Assembly: GCA_030430995.1 (NCBI GenBank)
Contig: JAUIKA010000066.1
Span: 1 to 6,095, forward strand
DNA length: 6,095 nucleotides
Origin: Alphaproteobacteria bacterium
Lineage (GTDB): Bacteria > Pseudomonadota > Alphaproteobacteria > Rickettsiales > Rickettsiaceae
Direction of reading: 5' to 3'
The translations under genes were made by a program, and so were the position numbers. Each line of letters opens with the position of its first letter. The first letter of the stretch is position 1. Below, piece by piece: positions 5,155-6,095 of this stretch. Under the pieces are notes generated by a model. That model had not been told where the DNA came from and ran no database searches. It saw only the letters and a program-made list of their open reading frames with translations.

Positions 5155-6095
5155 ATGATAAAAAAACTACTAATAACAACAACAATTTTAGGGGCAGCAT
5201 CTGGCGTAGCGAATGCTATAGATGAAGAAGTGATGGGTATCAGAGATAGAGTAAGAGATGGCGTAAGTCAGAAGATATTGGAAGATAGGGAATTACTAAG
5301 GCAAAAGATAAGTAATGGAGTTATCCTACAAATATTAAAAAATAGGAAATATGAAGAGAGATTTGAGGGGGTGAAAAATGGTGAAGCAATTGCGCCACTT
5401 AAGGGTGGAGATCTGCAGATATTGAGTAGTAATGCTATATTGAAGAAAGGTGTTAGGGTTAATAACCTTGCTATAGCAGATAGTGTAGTACAGACTGGTA
5501 CTGATTATGTTAATGTAAAGGGAAATATTTTTATCAATAATAGTTCTATAAACGGTAAAGGCTTAATTTTTTTAGGAAATGATGGATCTAATATATCCAT
5601 AGAAAAATCTACCATAAACGATGTATTAATTGAGGGAGATAATATATCTATACAAAATTCTACCATAAGCGATGCAGACATTATCGGAAGTAATATATCC
5701 GTACAAGATGCAAATATAAGCAGAGATACTACGATTATGGCTTATAAATCGATTATGGCTTATAAATCCTTAAAAGTTACAGGAACTAAATTATATATTG
5801 GGAGTGAATTGAGTATAATGAATACAATCGATAAAGTTGAAATAAATGATATAACTCTAATGCCTTATGAAGAAAACAACATGTATTTGCAATTAGGAGA
5901 TAGAGGCTATTATGATTTTATTCAATATGTATATAGCGAAGATATCGCTTCAAATATTAAAGCTTCAAAACTATTCACTATAGATATGTTCAAGGCTCCA
6001 ATCGGGTATCATTTTAGAGATATAGATAATAGGAAAATAACTTACCTAGTAGATAGAAATTCAATCAACCCTGGTAAAGAGACATCCTCCCATGG
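5155..6095 (+). CDS. exported repeat protein, likely beta-solenoid, 3' end missing
   Basis: The frame opens at ATG 5155 and stays open for 313 codons to the right edge, so the C-terminus is cut off. A Sec signal peptide is clear: basic MIKK, a hydrophobic core, and signal peptidase site ANA after residue 21. Residues 22-75 are charged and probably helical. From about 85 onward the chain is rich in short N-I-S-type strands. Three 17-residue repeats (146-162, 163-179, 180-196) follow the pattern NIS(I/V)xxxxI with hydrophobics at regular spacing, and a looser related unit begins at residue 124. Such repeats suit a right-handed beta-helix or similar solenoid, as in passenger domains of autotransporters and other surface proteins. 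No autotransporter barrel is visible because the end is missing. No strong Shine-Dalgarno sequence precedes the start. The family is not recognised, and a role at the surface or in host contact is an inference. Confidence 0.8.
   Translation, partial: MIKKLLITTTILGAASGVANAIDEEVMGIRDRVRDGVSQKILEDRELLRQKISNGVILQILKNRKYEERFEGVKNGEAIAPLKGGDLQILSSNAILKKGVRVNNLAIADSVVQTGTDYVNVKGNIFINNSSINGKGLIFLGNDGSNISIEKSTINDVLIEGDNISIQNSTISDADIIGSNISVQDANISRDTTIMAYKSIMAYKSLKVTGTKLYIGSELSIMNTIDKVEINDITLMPYEENNMYLQLGDRGYYDFIQYVYSEDIASNIKASKLFTIDMFKAPIGYHFRDIDNRKITYLVDRNSINPGKETSSH
5590..5742 (+). repeat. three 51-bp coding repeats
   Basis: Units start at 5590, 5641 and 5692. The first 33 bases of each are closely similar (for example AATATATCCATAGAAAAATC against AATATATCTATACAAAATTC), and the remaining 18 differ. 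The unit encodes 17 residues, such as NISIEKSTINDVLIEGD and NISIQNSTISDADIIGS. The third copy is the most diverged, and its last 18 bases run into the separate 18-bp tandem repeat. The pattern points to growth of a solenoid protein by internal duplication. Confidence 0.75.
5733..5768 (+). repeat. perfect 18-bp tandem duplication
   Basis: GATTATGGCTTATAAATC occurs at 5733-5750 and again without change at 5751-5768. In the protein it repeats I-M-A-Y-K-S. Both the length and the frame are kept, and the copies are identical, so the duplication is recent or is held by selection. Replication slippage is the likely origin. Confidence 0.9.

Noticed and set aside
5590..5742. regular 51-bp repeats as a CRISPR array
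   Set aside because: The repeats are imperfect, in frame with a signal-peptide protein, and the intervening 18 bases are coding and too short for spacers.
6090..6095. CCATGG at the right edge as a restriction cloning end
   Set aside because: A six-base palindrome can fall at an edge by chance, and the left edge shows no matching site, so it does not show how the sequence was made.

Overview
The window reads as two unlike pieces of bacterial DNA joined near position 2217-2222. The left piece (1 to about 2220) looks like Bacteroidota, probably Flavobacteriia. Its best marker is a lipoprotein hydrolase whose mature N-terminus carries the K-D-D surface-export signal typical of that phylum. The right piece (about 2219 to 6095) looks like an AT-rich intracellular alphaproteobacterium of Rickettsiales type. 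It holds an ftsW-murG pair whose FtsW closely resembles rickettsial FtsW as I remember it, it uses ATA heavily for isoleucine, and it has loosely packed intergenic DNA. These taxonomic calls come from recognising sequence, not from a database search.

Left piece: the last bases of an unidentified upstream gene are followed by a strong terminator hairpin (51-83). A decayed minus-strand gene of unknown function comes next (180-791), with an in-frame stop or two compensating frameshifts. A complete alpha/beta-hydrolase lipoprotein gene (815-1711, plus) then converges on a complete small cupin gene (1863-2216, minus). A perfect 12-bp inverted repeat lies between their 3' ends.

Right piece: ftsW lacks its first roughly 75-80 codons because the junction cuts it. 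It is followed one base later by a complete murG (3147-4223), then by a small lipoprotein gene with a coiled coil (4240-4704). FtsW polymerises glycan from lipid II and MurG makes lipid II, so these two serve septal peptidoglycan synthesis. The lipoprotein may share their transcript, but its role is unknown. A gene-poor stretch of 450 bases (4705-5154) contains a hairpin and a possible minus-strand gene remnant. From 5155 an open frame runs off the right edge. It encodes a Sec-exported protein with 17-residue repeats of likely beta-solenoid type and a perfect 18-bp tandem duplication.

The main point for a reader is the junction. Essential ftsW is cut at the exact edge of a block with different codon use and phylum signature, which most simply means a chimeric contig or clone; horizontal transfer is the less likely alternative. 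No CRISPR array, tRNA, rRNA, insertion sequence or recognisable defence system was seen.
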